From positions 62,001-126,000 of the forward strand of contig JALQCR010000014.1 of assembly GCA_023336205.1 (NCBI GenBank): 64,000 bases of DNA, read 5' to 3'. This document shows positions 45,019 to 53,256 of the stretch, in pieces. The notes below the pieces were generated by a model, which was given only the letters and a program-made list of their open reading frames with translations, did not search any database and was not told the origin of the DNA. Source of the stretch: Pseudanabaena sp. Salubria-1. Lineage in GTDB: Bacteria; Cyanobacteriota; Cyanobacteriia; Pseudanabaenales; Pseudanabaenaceae. Within the stretch, counting starts at the first letter, position 1, and every line of letters begins with the position of its first letter. A program made the translations under genes and the position numbers.

Positions 45019-45531
45019 CTAAACTGCTTTTTCCCAAAATTCCATTGTGTTAGGAGCGATTGCTTTAGGATCTTCTTGGTAAAGCTCTTGTAAACAAGTT
45101 AGAAACGCTTTGGCGTAGGCTTTTAAACCTAAGAGAGAAAGGCTACTAAGAATACGAGTGATTCTCAGATGGTTGTGATTCATTGGGCGGAGCCAATATT
45201 GTCGGCGTGCATCAAAGTTGGCAGCTTTACTAATATGGACTCCTGATTCCTGCGAGGTGACGAATTGTAGACCGTAAAAATCAAGTAACAACTTGAAGGA
45301 ACGATATAACCTTCGGCGAAGTTCTTTGTCGGCAAGAAATGCTTCAATTACAAATTCATCAAGGATGGGAGCATTAGCGCTAAATTTACTAGGTTCAGGA
45401 AGAGGAAATAGCCATTGAATGTAGTTATGGACATTCTCAAGGCGATCGCGTTGCCAAGTCCAAATATCTTCGAGTTTGCGACCTTCAGGATTAGCCGACT
45501 CTCCACGATAGAAAGATAGTAGAGCGCTCAT
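45019..45531 (-). CDS. Opioid growth factor receptor (OGFr)-related domain protein
   Basis: 170 residues from ATG 45531, with AGGTG just upstream. The OGFr_N signature is clear: FYRGESANPEGRKLEDIWTW, RLENVHNYIQWLFPLPEPS, FSANAPILDE. Bacterial members of this family have no known function. It follows the nicotinamidase and ribbon-helix-helix genes in the same direction. Confidence 0.85.
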   Translation of the reverse strand: MSALLSFYRGESANPEGRKLEDIWTWQRDRLENVHNYIQWLFPLPEPSKFSANAPILDEFVIEAFLADKELRRRLYRSFKLLLDFYGLQFVTSQESGVHISKAANFDARRQYWLRPMNHNHLRITRILSSLSLLGLKAYAKAFLTCLQELYQEDPKAIAPNTMEFWEKAV

Positions 45532-45589
45532 AGACACACCTGATGATTCTTGATTTATGTGCATTTTAGCTGGATTTCAGCTAGATATT

Positions 45590-45751
45590 TTAGCTAGATA
45601 ATAGGCGCTCAAAAAATCCTTTCCTAGTTTGAATGGATTCCAAATATTCTCTGAGCAAACGTTCAATCAACTCTGAACTGGAAGTGTTCTCCTTTGCAAG
45701 AATTGCCACTAGATATTTTTCTGTTTCATAGTCCAAATTGATAGTCATCAT
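45590..45751 (-). CDS. Small ribbon-helix-helix (CopG/Arc-type) protein
   Basis: 53 residues: MMTINLDYETEKYLVAILA, then KENTSSSELIERLLREYLES, a canonical RHH (one strand, two helices, polar turn). AGAGG lies 8 bp before the ATG. Such proteins are DNA-binding antitoxins or repressors. No RelE/ParE/HicA-type partner is next to it; the OGFr-domain gene starts 58 bp downstream. Confidence 0.72.
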   Translation of the reverse strand: MMTINLDYETEKYLVAILAKENTSSSELIERLLREYLESIQTRKGFFERLLSS

Positions 45752-45810
45752 AGGATTAGCCTCTTGTTAATTAGTACGTTCTCGATCCCCGACTTTTTAT
45801 TTGTAATTTT

Positions 45811-45884
45811 CGCCCCCCTAGCCCCCCAATTCTGGGGGGAACCAGATTTAAGTCCCCCAGAATTGGGGGATTTAGGGGGCTAGA
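45811..45884. repeat. G/C-tract intergenic repeat (cyanobacterial CCCCC-AATTCTGGGGG type)
   Basis: TAGCCCCCCAATTCTGGGGG and, 30 bp on, TCCCCCAGAATTGGGGGA plus TTTAGGGGGCTA form nested inverted repeats. This type of block is common between genes in many cyanobacteria. Confidence 0.8.
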
Positions 45885-45935
45885 CCCCTAGGGCTTAGAC
45901 GAAATCCCATATGTTATGTAATTCTTAAATGGGTT

Positions 45936-46988
45936 CTAAGAAAGATTGAGATCTGCCCAAGTTTCCGTTGTGTCAGTGGATTTAACTAGATGCATACCTG
46001 CATCAGCAAAGCGCTGAAAGGCTGCATCGGCTTGATCCGTATAGTCCACAACGTTAGGAACAACCACGGGCGAAGTGCAATCTTCGAGTAGATAGACTTT
46101 CTTCGCCAGTTTAGGATCGTGAGCCAAAATCTCGCTCAGCAGATCTTGAATTGTCCATGCTACGCAATGGCTCTTGGCTTGACCTGCAATAATCACCGCA
46201 TCGAATTCCAGTAACCTTTGCAGAAAGCGAGTATTTTTCTGTGCGATCGGTCTACCATCGGCTCCATCCATCACTTCAGGACGCAAGACAGAATAATTCT
46301 CGGTGAGAGGATTACCGCCTTTAATCTCAAAGTTAGTCTGACTGTGACGAGCAATATTATGGAAAAACATTGCTTCCTCTACAGCCGAAACTAGCGCGTG
46401 ACCAATACCGCCGAGCATAGAGTGATACGCCCAAACCGTAAGCGGAAACTTGCCTTCATCGCTAAGCTTCTGCACATAATGCAAGGCGTGGCGCTGAATT
46501 GCCATGTAGTTACCCTTGCCGAGACTATAGGCGATCGCAGGATTTACTTTCCACTTACCCTTTTGCACATCTTCTAAGGTAATCGATGTCGCATTGGGAA
46601 TTGGATGTTCGCCAGCATCATTCACCCAAAAGATCGGATGGAAGATTTGCATGGCGGTGTGAGTATCCATCGTGGGTGCAATTTCACTGATGTGGTGCAA
46701 ATTGCGATAGATAAATTCGCACAAACGCACATTATCTTCGATCGCACCAGTACCAGATCGACCACCGACAAATAGCTCATGATCGGGAATACAAAAGGTA
46801 TTCTGCACATCGATCGCCATCAAACAAATTTTCTTGCGATCCTTTGCGGCGGGTGCGATACCATGTTGTTTTGCCCATGCCTCGGCTTGGTTAGCACGAT
46901 CTTGATAGGGAACGCGCCATACTGAGCCGACTTTGTGGCGATCGAAGAAGGAGGGGATGGGAAGTTGGGTTGCAATTTGAGTAGTCAT
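45936..46988 (-). CDS. Isochorismatase-fold cysteine hydrolase, nicotinamidase-like
   Basis: 350 residues, longer than PncA (about 210) because of N-terminal and central additions. Catalytic Asp in [11 protein letters not shown]; metal-type motif [16 protein letters not shown] (Asp-x-His and His, as in nicotinamidases); a KGKWKVNP Lys; nucleophile Cys in [14 protein letters not shown]. The metal ligands favour nicotinamidase-like chemistry over isochorismatase. In an operon-like series with a DraG-type ADP-ribosylglycohydrolase, this points to NAD breakdown products. Substrate is not proven. Confidence 0.8.
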   Translation of the reverse strand: MTTQIATQLPIPSFFDRHKVGSVWRVPYQDRANQAEAWAKQHGIAPAAKDRKKICLMAIDVQNTFCIPDHELFVGGRSGTGAIEDNVRLCEFIYRNLHHISEIAPTMDTHTAMQIFHPIFWVNDAGEHPIPNATSITLEDVQKGKWKVNPAIAYSLGKGNYMAIQRHALHYVQKLSDEGKFPLTVWAYHSMLGGIGHALVSAVEEAMFFHNIARHSQTNFEIKGGNPLTENYSVLRPEVMDGADGRPIAQKNTRFLQRLLEFDAVIIAGQAKSHCVAWTIQDLLSEILAHDPKLAKKVYLLEDCTSPVVVPNVVDYTDQADAAFQRFADAGMHLVKSTDTTETWADLNLS

Positions 46989-47012
46989 GATTAGAGTTTT
47001 CCTTTTTTAAAA

Positions 47013-47609
47013 TTATTGAAAAGAGAGAGAAAGAATACCTAGGATTTTATCGATATTGCTGAGTTGATACTCTGTTAAATCGATCTCCACAAGTCGATCG
47101 CAGAGCCTCAAAAACTTCCAATCATTACCAGTAGTAGCAGCTCCGTAAATTACAGAAATATCATTTTGGTGCTGTTGATTAAAAAGTTTCGCTGCCCACA
47201 TTTCAGCAATACATTGACCTAATGCTCCGTTGATATTCTCTTTCTTCGCCTCAACTACGACCACAACAGGCGCTTTGAGCATTAGTTGCGATGGCGATCG
47301 GCTTAATAAAAAATCACAAACACCATTTAATCCAGAATCGCGATCGATGTTTAGCTCCACTCCTGAGAATAAACTCGCGTTATCTAAATATTTTTTACGA
47401 ACTTCTACCAGAATGGGCGCAATAATTAACTCTGATCGAGCTTTTTCTGTATTCATCGCAAGTGCTAAAGGGACAAACTCTTTTAGAAGTTGTTTGAGAA
47501 ATTCACTAGTTTCCACTAATGGAGAATCATCGAGTAAATTAGCGCGTTCAGTAACCTTGAGGTCAAAGGCTATTTGAACTGATTCTAGAGTAAATTCACT
47601 GTAAGACAT
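47013..47609 (-). CDS. Putative PD-(D/E)XK nuclease-fold protein
   Basis: 198 residues, no name recognised. SGLNGVCDFLLSRSPS followed by PVVVVVEAKKENINGALGQC gives an Asp then ExK on consecutive strands, the PD-(D/E)XK core, and QCIAEMWAAKLFN a following helix. Similar small proteins are common in cyanobacterial accessory DNA. The start lies 24 bp upstream of the nicotinamidase gene, so they are probably co-transcribed. Confidence 0.68.
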   Translation of the reverse strand: MSYSEFTLESVQIAFDLKVTERANLLDDSPLVETSEFLKQLLKEFVPLALAMNTEKARSELIIAPILVEVRKKYLDNASLFSGVELNIDRDSGLNGVCDFLLSRSPSQLMLKAPVVVVVEAKKENINGALGQCIAEMWAAKLFNQQHQNDISVIYGAATTGNDWKFLRLCDRLVEIDLTEYQLSNIDKILGILSLSFQ

Positions 47610-47681
47610 CTTAATATCACCTATTAATTTTCTTCTGTTAACTGAATCTATAATTAGTTATCACTTTATAAGATAGATCTC

Positions 47682-48491
47682 CTAAAAATTTTCACCTAAG
47701 TAATCTGCAACAAGAATTCGTTTAGGATAATTACCTTCTCTATAAAACTCATCATCTGAGGAATAAAAACGATTACTCAGATCATTAAACAGTCTAAATG
47801 TCGAATTAGTCTCGATAGCATCGGACAAGTTTTCTGGCAATCTAGGATAGACAAAAACATCTCCAAAACCCCACGAAGTATGAATTGCTGTTCTGGATGC
47901 ATAAACTTGAAGTAGAGAAGGACAATAAACTAAGCAACGCCAAGGTTTTGTATCATAGAGGTTATGTAAAAAGTCAAAGGTTCTTTTCCCTCGTTGCTGA
48001 AGTGCTTTTTGAACATTCTTTAACGGAGTAACAGTGCAACCAAGTTGCATAGTATCTAGTGGCAAATTACAATGCCAATAAGGGGTTAAATTAGTATACT
48101 CAGAGTAGTTGTAGAAACAGTACAGAGGAATAGCTCTATTGCTTCGGGAATATCTTTCTAAAATGTCAATCTGTTGTTCTGAATCTACTTTGTGTCCAAG
48201 AGATTTATAGTTAGTAAATTTTGTATCAATCTTTTTAGCTTGAACGGCATAACGAAGATATCCTATACGACTATTTCCAATCCACCACTCCCAATCTGTA
48301 CCTTGGCACGACTCAATTCTCTTGCTGTCAGTTTTTATGATTGTAACTTCAGGACATTTAGCCATAGAAATTTCCAAAAGATTTAAGTCTGTAATTGTTT
48401 CTTCTCCTTGAGAAACTTTGTGTTGTTTAGCATGAAAAATACGTTGCCAAGTAGAAGATGCTAGTTTTTCAAATAAGTCCACAGATCTCAT
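47682..48491 (-). CDS. Hypothetical protein, restriction-endonuclease-like (DUF6615-like)
   Basis: 269 residues from ATG 48491, supported by AAGGA seven bases upstream. Conserved-looking features: SQGEETITDLNLLEI, CQGTDWEWWIGN, YAVQAKKID, IDILERYSRSNRAIPLYCFY. The DWEWW...QAK arrangement resembles a nuclease active site of the QxK subtype and the DUF6615 family as I remember it; this is tentative. It contains many Cys and aromatic residues. AT-rich. Lies 55 bp after the kinase gene, same strand. Confidence 0.6.
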   Translation of the reverse strand: MRSVDLFEKLASSTWQRIFHAKQHKVSQGEETITDLNLLEISMAKCPEVTIIKTDSKRIESCQGTDWEWWIGNSRIGYLRYAVQAKKIDTKFTNYKSLGHKVDSEQQIDILERYSRSNRAIPLYCFYNYSEYTNLTPYWHCNLPLDTMQLGCTVTPLKNVQKALQQRGKRTFDFLHNLYDTKPWRCLVYCPSLLQVYASRTAIHTSWGFGDVFVYPRLPENLSDAIETNSTFRLFNDLSNRFYSSDDEFYREGNYPKRILVADYLGENF

Positions 48492-48546
48492 ATAAGTTAA
48501 TCCTTCTTTTTGCACAGGTACAAGGGTAATTTGTCTAGAATGTATT

Positions 48547-50415
48547 CTAAGCTAATTGTAACTGCAAAATCTTTTGTGCATGAATCACGTAGATACCCTG
48601 TGAGCCAACAATGAGAGAACATCCACTATCGACATAGGGTTCAGTTTCGGGGAAAGTTTTGGTAATCATAATCTGTCCATTTTGTGACTCAACTCTAGCA
48701 ATACCCTCATCGGTGGGAACGAATAGCCAATTGGCGATCGTACTGCATCCATGAAAATGATCTAGCCATGTGATATCACCTTTTGGAGCGACAAGAGTAG
48801 CAACTAATTCACCAGTATCTCGCAGTACGGAAACTCGATGCATGATTTTGCCTTGCTCTTGAGTGGCTGTAAAGAACCAGCAAAGGCGATCGCTAAAGAC
48901 ACAATTTGCATCAATTAGTTCTCCTCGGATTGCTGGAAGCTGCACGCGATCGCAAATCCCTGCACGCTTAGCATCAAAGGTGAAAGCTACACTGAGACTA
49001 CCTGCGCGATAAAATCCGAAGCCAAAGGTTTCGCCAATCCAGAATTGGGTTTGTCCTTCGAGAATATCACCGATATATTCATTGCCAAGTTTGCCATCGC
49101 GTAATAGTTGACCATTGCCGATCCAATAACGAGAGAAAGAATTTGCACGAATCAGATCGGCGGCGATCGCATTCGGCGGCTGTCCTTGGGTGAGGGTAAT
49201 CGCTTTGCCTTGTCCATTACCTTTTTTTGTAACAATTGTAGACTTACCAAAAATCGCGAATTGAATATTTGCATCAAGTTCACCTGACAGTAACACTGCA
49301 TTATCTTCACGTTTAAACTCATTGCGATCGTGATAAAGATAGTAGAGCGAGTTGTTTTGTAAAACCGCTTGTAAGATCACGCCTTCAGTTTGAAAAATCT
49401 GAACAACCTTGCAAGTTATCGCTCCTACTAGACTCTTTTCCACCACAGCAACAGCGATTGTGGGAGTGCAAATTGGGCAAGAAGTTCTTAAATGCTCAAT
49501 TCCACATTGATTACACCTTGTCCAACGCATCGATTCGAGAAGTGGTTTGGGGAAGTCTCCGCGCCAATCTTTTTCAAAGCAGTTGTGGAAATGATGTAAC
49601 AAATCATCAGAAAGAACTTTATAAGGAATTGCAGGTTTGGGATAGCGTACGTCAGAATGAAAAACGGTGATGCGCTGCAATGGTCTAGCACTATGGGGAA
49701 TTTGTGAGGCTGGCGACTTGGGCTTGTATACGCCGCCATAGGGATCGACATAGAGCAGGCTTTGCATAAGCATTACCGTAAATGCGTACCAATCAGAATC
49801 GGGATTGTGAGAACTGGTGAGAATTGGTTGATTTGCGTTGCGATCGCACAAAATCGGATCGACAAATCTCGCTGTGAAAACCTTACAGGGAAACTGTCCA
49901 AACTGGAAAGAATCTGCATCAATAAGATTGACTTGATTTTGAGAAACTAGCAAATTCAAATCATTGAAATCGCCAATCGTCACGTTGGCTTGATGGACTT
50001 GGAGAACCGTATTATGCAGATCGCGAAATAGGTTTGTGACAAATTGCTGCGAGATGCCATTGGTGCTGCGATAATTGCGATCGCTATATTTCAACAAGGT
50101 AACTGTGTTTTGCAAAAATGGCATCGTATAGCCAAGGATATTAGTACCTTGCTTATCCGTTGCAAGAGTTTCAGGCTTTATAACTCTTGCTGGAAGATTT
50201 TGAGGAAAAACACGCAATTTTTGCTGATGTAATGCAATCCTTGCTGTTGCAGCCAGTTGCTCTTGAGGCAGTAGCTCATAATCAGCATGATTGGCGGGTT
50301 TAAACAGCTTGAGAACCTTGCCATTACCAATATCATAAATATCTGCTTCGCCACCTTTGCCGATCGCCGATTTCAGATTAAGTTTAACTCGCTTCTGATT
50401 GAGATAGACTTCCAT
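48547..50415 (-). CDS. Divergent protein kinase with zinc ribbon and beta-propeller-like C-terminus
   Basis: 622 residues from ATG 50415 (GGAG upstream). Kinase part about 1-285: glycine loop AIGKGGEAD, Lys in KVLKLFK, catalytic loop VTIGDFNDLNLL (147-154, HRD replaced by IGD), metal site NLIDADSFQFG (DFG replaced by DAD). Then a zinc ribbon CNQC-x8-CPIC (301-316) and about 300 residues of repeated beta strands (WIGNGQLLRDG, FWIGETFGFG). This organisation resembles kinases of VWA/PP2C/kinase (TerY-P-like) triads. Its 5' end overlaps the ADP-ribosylglycohydrolase gene by 32 bp. Confidence 0.82.
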   Translation of the reverse strand: MEVYLNQKRVKLNLKSAIGKGGEADIYDIGNGKVLKLFKPANHADYELLPQEQLAATARIALHQQKLRVFPQNLPARVIKPETLATDKQGTNILGYTMPFLQNTVTLLKYSDRNYRSTNGISQQFVTNLFRDLHNTVLQVHQANVTIGDFNDLNLLVSQNQVNLIDADSFQFGQFPCKVFTARFVDPILCDRNANQPILTSSHNPDSDWYAFTVMLMQSLLYVDPYGGVYKPKSPASQIPHSARPLQRITVFHSDVRYPKPAIPYKVLSDDLLHHFHNCFEKDWRGDFPKPLLESMRWTRCNQCGIEHLRTSCPICTPTIAVAVVEKSLVGAITCKVVQIFQTEGVILQAVLQNNSLYYLYHDRNEFKREDNAVLLSGELDANIQFAIFGKSTIVTKKGNGQGKAITLTQGQPPNAIAADLIRANSFSRYWIGNGQLLRDGKLGNEYIGDILEGQTQFWIGETFGFGFYRAGSLSVAFTFDAKRAGICDRVQLPAIRGELIDANCVFSDRLCWFFTATQEQGKIMHRVSVLRDTGELVATLVAPKGDITWLDHFHGCSTIANWLFVPTDEGIARVESQNGQIMITKTFPETEPYVDSGCSLIVGSQGIYVIHAQKILQLQLA

Positions 50416-51166
50416 AAAATTTCTCCACAACTTCTCTCATATTGAAATCGAGATAACTCAATGCTTTTTTAGCGATATCTGTCGGCACTCCACCATAAAA
50501 GGCTTCGGCAATACCACCAGTAATACAGGCAAGCGTATCGCTATCACCACCTAAAGAAATTGCATTCCTAATTGCATCTTCAAAATCCTTCGATTCCAAA
50601 AAAGCGATAATCGCCTCTGGTACTGTTTCTTGACATGACTCATTAAAAACATAGGTTGGACGTATTTCATCCACAGTTCGATTTAAGTCATAGTCAAAGG
50701 ATTGTGCGATCGCAGTTTTAATATCCTCTTTGCTCTGCCCCTTTCGCGCCATAAAGATCGCTACTGCTGTCGCTTGTGCACCTTTGATTCCTTCTGGATG
50801 ATTATGCGTAACTTCAGCCGATCGCTTAGCTTCATTCATCACCGCTTCCAAATCGTTATAGGCAAATCCTACCGCGCTAACTCGCATTGCTGAGCCATTA
50901 CCCCAGCTATTGTAAGGTTCCATGCTCTCAGAGCTAATCCATTGTCTGAAGCGACCACCATAACCTCTACCTGTATATTTGCGGGCATAGTTCTTGATGT
51001 ATTCGGTGTAGTTACCATTGTTCATTAAACAATCAGCAACCGCTATAGTTAATACTGTATCATCGGTGAATTTACAGTCTACGCCAAAGAGAGGGAAGTC
51101 TTTAGAGCGATGATTATTAAATTCATAAATCGAACCAACGATATCACCAACAATTGCACCTAACAT
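50384..51166 (-). CDS. ADP-ribosylglycohydrolase (DraG-like) family protein
   Basis: 260 residues from ATG 51166, preceded by AGAGGTG six bases upstream; this avoids an overlap with the PP2C stop codon. Motifs: GAIVGDIVGSIYE (start), KFTDDTVLTIAVADCL (metal Thr-Asp-Asp), NSWGNGSAMRVSAVGF, and the C-terminal AISLGGDSDTLACITGGIAEA (second metal site). The enzyme removes ADP-ribose from proteins or small molecules. It lies in an operon with PP2C and kinase. Confidence 0.92.
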   Translation of the reverse strand: MLGAIVGDIVGSIYEFNNHRSKDFPLFGVDCKFTDDTVLTIAVADCLMNNGNYTEYIKNYARKYTGRGYGGRFRQWISSESMEPYNSWGNGSAMRVSAVGFAYNDLEAVMNEAKRSAEVTHNHPEGIKGAQATAVAIFMARKGQSKEDIKTAIAQSFDYDLNRTVDEIRPTYVFNESCQETVPEAIIAFLESKDFEDAIRNAISLGGDSDTLACITGGIAEAFYGGVPTDIAKKALSYLDFNMREVVEKFYGSLSQSEAS

Positions 51167-51171
51167 GATTA

Positions 51172-52038
51172 TCACCTCTTTTTTCTAATTACTACTAAAG
51201 TTGTGTCGTCAGATAAAACGCCCGATCGCTTAATTAATTCTCTTTTATTCCAATCAGGCTTAAATTCCTCTCGATTTAGCATGGATAACTTACGCCTGAT
51301 CGCATCAGGATTTTTGAAATAACGATCTTCTTGCCAAAATTGATCAACTTCTTCAACCGCAATCAAATCATCAATTCCATCAGTAGCGATCAAAACTGAT
51401 TCTACTTCTGCTGTGGGTAGCCGATCGCGAATCTCAAACTCAATAGCGTCAGGGCGATATAAACCGTAGGCAAGATAGGGCGGTGCATTGTCAGGATAAG
51501 CAGGGATTTGAGTAAGCTTGCCATTAACAGCGATCGCACCATCACCAATTGTGAAAGTAACCGTTTCGCTAGGAGTAATGACTAAGCCCACAATTGTAAA
51601 TAACAGATAATTATTCACAAATTCCATTACAGATTCTGGATCTTCATTGGAGATCGCGACAAAATCTTTCAATTTTTGCAACAAGTTTATTTTGAGAACA
51701 TCCCAAAAGTCAGGCTCAGATATCGCCAAACCTTGATTGACTAAATCCGCGATCGCATCAGTTACCATCCGCGAACCGATCTTTGCCCCAACTTCACTAT
51801 GCTTGCCACTGCCGCAACCATCACATACGACAGCTGTTATAAATTGATCCCATAGGATAATCCGCAGAGCATCCTGATTATTTTTGCTAGCAAAAACATG
51901 GTTGCGTCCAATAATTGATCCGCAGGCATACTCAAACTGACTTGACAAATTTTGAATTTCATTTTGAATTTCATTTTGCATTTCTAAGTCAGGAATTTGT
52001 GGCGATCGCATATCAGGGACTTCAACTTGCTCTTGCAT
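51172..52038 (-). CDS. PP2C-family protein phosphatase
   Basis: 288 residues. PPM/PP2C motifs: AVVCDGCGSGKHSEVGAKIG (metal-binding DG), FTIGDGAIAVNG, VLIATDGIDDL and LSDDTTLVVI. The N-terminus has a short repeat (NEIQNEIQN). The DGCGSG form is typical of PP2C in VWA/kinase triads. First gene of a minus-strand operon with a strong promoter 30-58 bp upstream; five base pairs separate its stop from the next ATG. Confidence 0.9.
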   Translation of the reverse strand: MQEQVEVPDMRSPQIPDLEMQNEIQNEIQNLSSQFEYACGSIIGRNHVFASKNNQDALRIILWDQFITAVVCDGCGSGKHSEVGAKIGSRMVTDAIADLVNQGLAISEPDFWDVLKINLLQKLKDFVAISNEDPESVMEFVNNYLLFTIVGLVITPSETVTFTIGDGAIAVNGKLTQIPAYPDNAPPYLAYGLYRPDAIEFEIRDRLPTAEVESVLIATDGIDDLIAVEEVDQFWQEDRYFKNPDAIRRKLSMLNREEFKPDWNKRELIKRSGVLSDDTTLVVIRKKR

Positions 52039-52067
52039 GACGATATAGTGTATAAACTACATAAACA

Positions 52068-52096
52068 ACTATAGTGTCATTTTTACACTATGTCAA
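52068..52096 (-). promoter_or_regulatory. Sigma70-type promoter with palindromic operator in the spacer (PP2C operon)
   Basis: On the minus strand TTGACA (52096-52091), exactly 17 bp, then TATAGT (52073-52068). The spacer and box edges form the inverted repeat ATAGTGT-N7-ACACTAT (52071-52091). A further ATAGTGT half-site is at 52045-52051. The repressor is unknown; an NrtR-like Nudix protein encoded on the other side is one candidate. Confidence 0.75.
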
Positions 52097-52106
52097 GAGT
52101 AAAAAT

Positions 52107-52145
52107 AATTACGAGTTGATAATTCGTAATTCGTAATTCGTAATT
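52107..52145. repeat. Heptamer-type short tandem repeat, right copy bracketing the island
   Basis: Inverted copy of 44940-44978 with one mismatch (AATTACGAGTTGATAATTCG then two further units). Lies between the PP2C promoter and IS30 copy 4. Confidence 0.85.
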
Positions 52146-52169
52146 TCTAAATCTCCAATTACAAAAATG

Positions 52170-53256
52170 CGCCAATTCAAGGATGAAATGCAACGGGTTC
52201 TGATGAAGCAAAGAATACTTCGTAAGGAGTACGATAGTCAAGTGATTTTCTGGGTCTGTGATTGATCAAATTCACTGCCTTCTGAAAGTCCTCTTCTTTC
52301 ACGATTTTAAAGTTTGTACTTTTGGGATAGAACTCTCTAATTAATCCATTGGTGTGTTCATTCAATCCACGTTCCCATGAATGATATGGATTCGCAAAGA
52401 AGGTCTCTAGTTTCAATCTTTCAGATAGCTTCTCATGCCCACAGAATTCTCTTCCATTATCAAAGGTCATTGTCTTTCGAGATGTTGATTCTATAGGCTC
52501 AAATAGATTGAATGTCACTCTGTTTATCTCATCCATCGTCTTGTTCTTAGCTAGTCCAGCAAGTAAATACTTCGATGCTTTATCAACATGCGTAACTACG
52601 ATACCTGTGTGGTTGCACCCGATTACCGTATCACTTTCCCAATGTCCAATCTCTGTTTTTAAATCTGCAATCTTCGGTCGATTCTCTATCCCTACCCTAT
52701 TGGGAATGCCACCTCGCTTCTGATGGCGACCTTTGCGCCTTCGTTGCTTTTGCTTCTGCCTCAGATATTGTTGATATATTCCCATCTCTTGATGGTTTGC
52801 ATAGATCATCAGATAAATCGTCTCATAGCTGATTTTACCTAGCCCCTCCCTTTCCATTCTCCCTGCTAGTTGCTCTGGGCTGTGGTGTTGCTCTAACCGT
52901 TGTTTGACTTCGGCGATCGTCTCAGCACTGATGCTCTGAAATCTTACCTTTGCTTGTTTCCGTCTTGCTTTCATCAGGGCAACCGCAGTATCTGGCAAAT
53001 AGCCAATCTGTCGCTCGTCTGTATTGCGCGATAACTCTCTTGAAATCGTACTTTTGTTTCGCTTCAAGCGACGACCTATCTCTGATACAGATAATTGCTC
53101 AATTACTCTTAGTTTATACAGTTCACTTCTTTCTGTGGTGGTAAGATGGACAAAGCTCATGAGGGTATCCTAATTATTGTGATTAATATCAGAATATCCT
53201 TATGAGTCCCTTTACGCAAAGATCTCTAGGTGTTGCATTTCATCCTTGAATTGGCG
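52170..53256 (-). mobile_element. IS30-family insertion sequence, copy 4 (at the Nudix start codon)
   Basis: 1087 bp, usual ends; 3-bp target duplication ATG at 52167-52169 and 53257-53259. The right ATG is the start codon of the Nudix gene. Confidence 0.96.
52177..53160 (-). CDS. IS30-family transposase (copy 4)
   Basis: Intact 327-residue IS30 transposase, protein identical to the other three copies; transcribed away from the Nudix gene. Confidence 0.95.
   Translation of the reverse strand: MSFVHLTTTERSELYKLRVIEQLSVSEIGRRLKRNKSTISRELSRNTDERQIGYLPDTAVALMKARRKQAKVRFQSISAETIAEVKQRLEQHHSPEQLAGRMEREGLGKISYETIYLMIYANHQEMGIYQQYLRQKQKQRRRKGRHQKRGGIPNRVGIENRPKIADLKTEIGHWESDTVIGCNHTGIVVTHVDKASKYLLAGLAKNKTMDEINRVTFNLFEPIESTSRKTMTFDNGREFCGHEKLSERLKLETFFANPYHSWERGLNEHTNGLIREFYPKSTNFKIVKEEDFQKAVNLINHRPRKSLDYRTPYEVFFASSEPVAFHP

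Noticed and set aside
53230..53256. Nine-codon TTG-initiated extension of the Nudix protein into IS30
   Set aside because: The residues are encoded by the IS end; the native N-terminus starts at the duplicated ATG.
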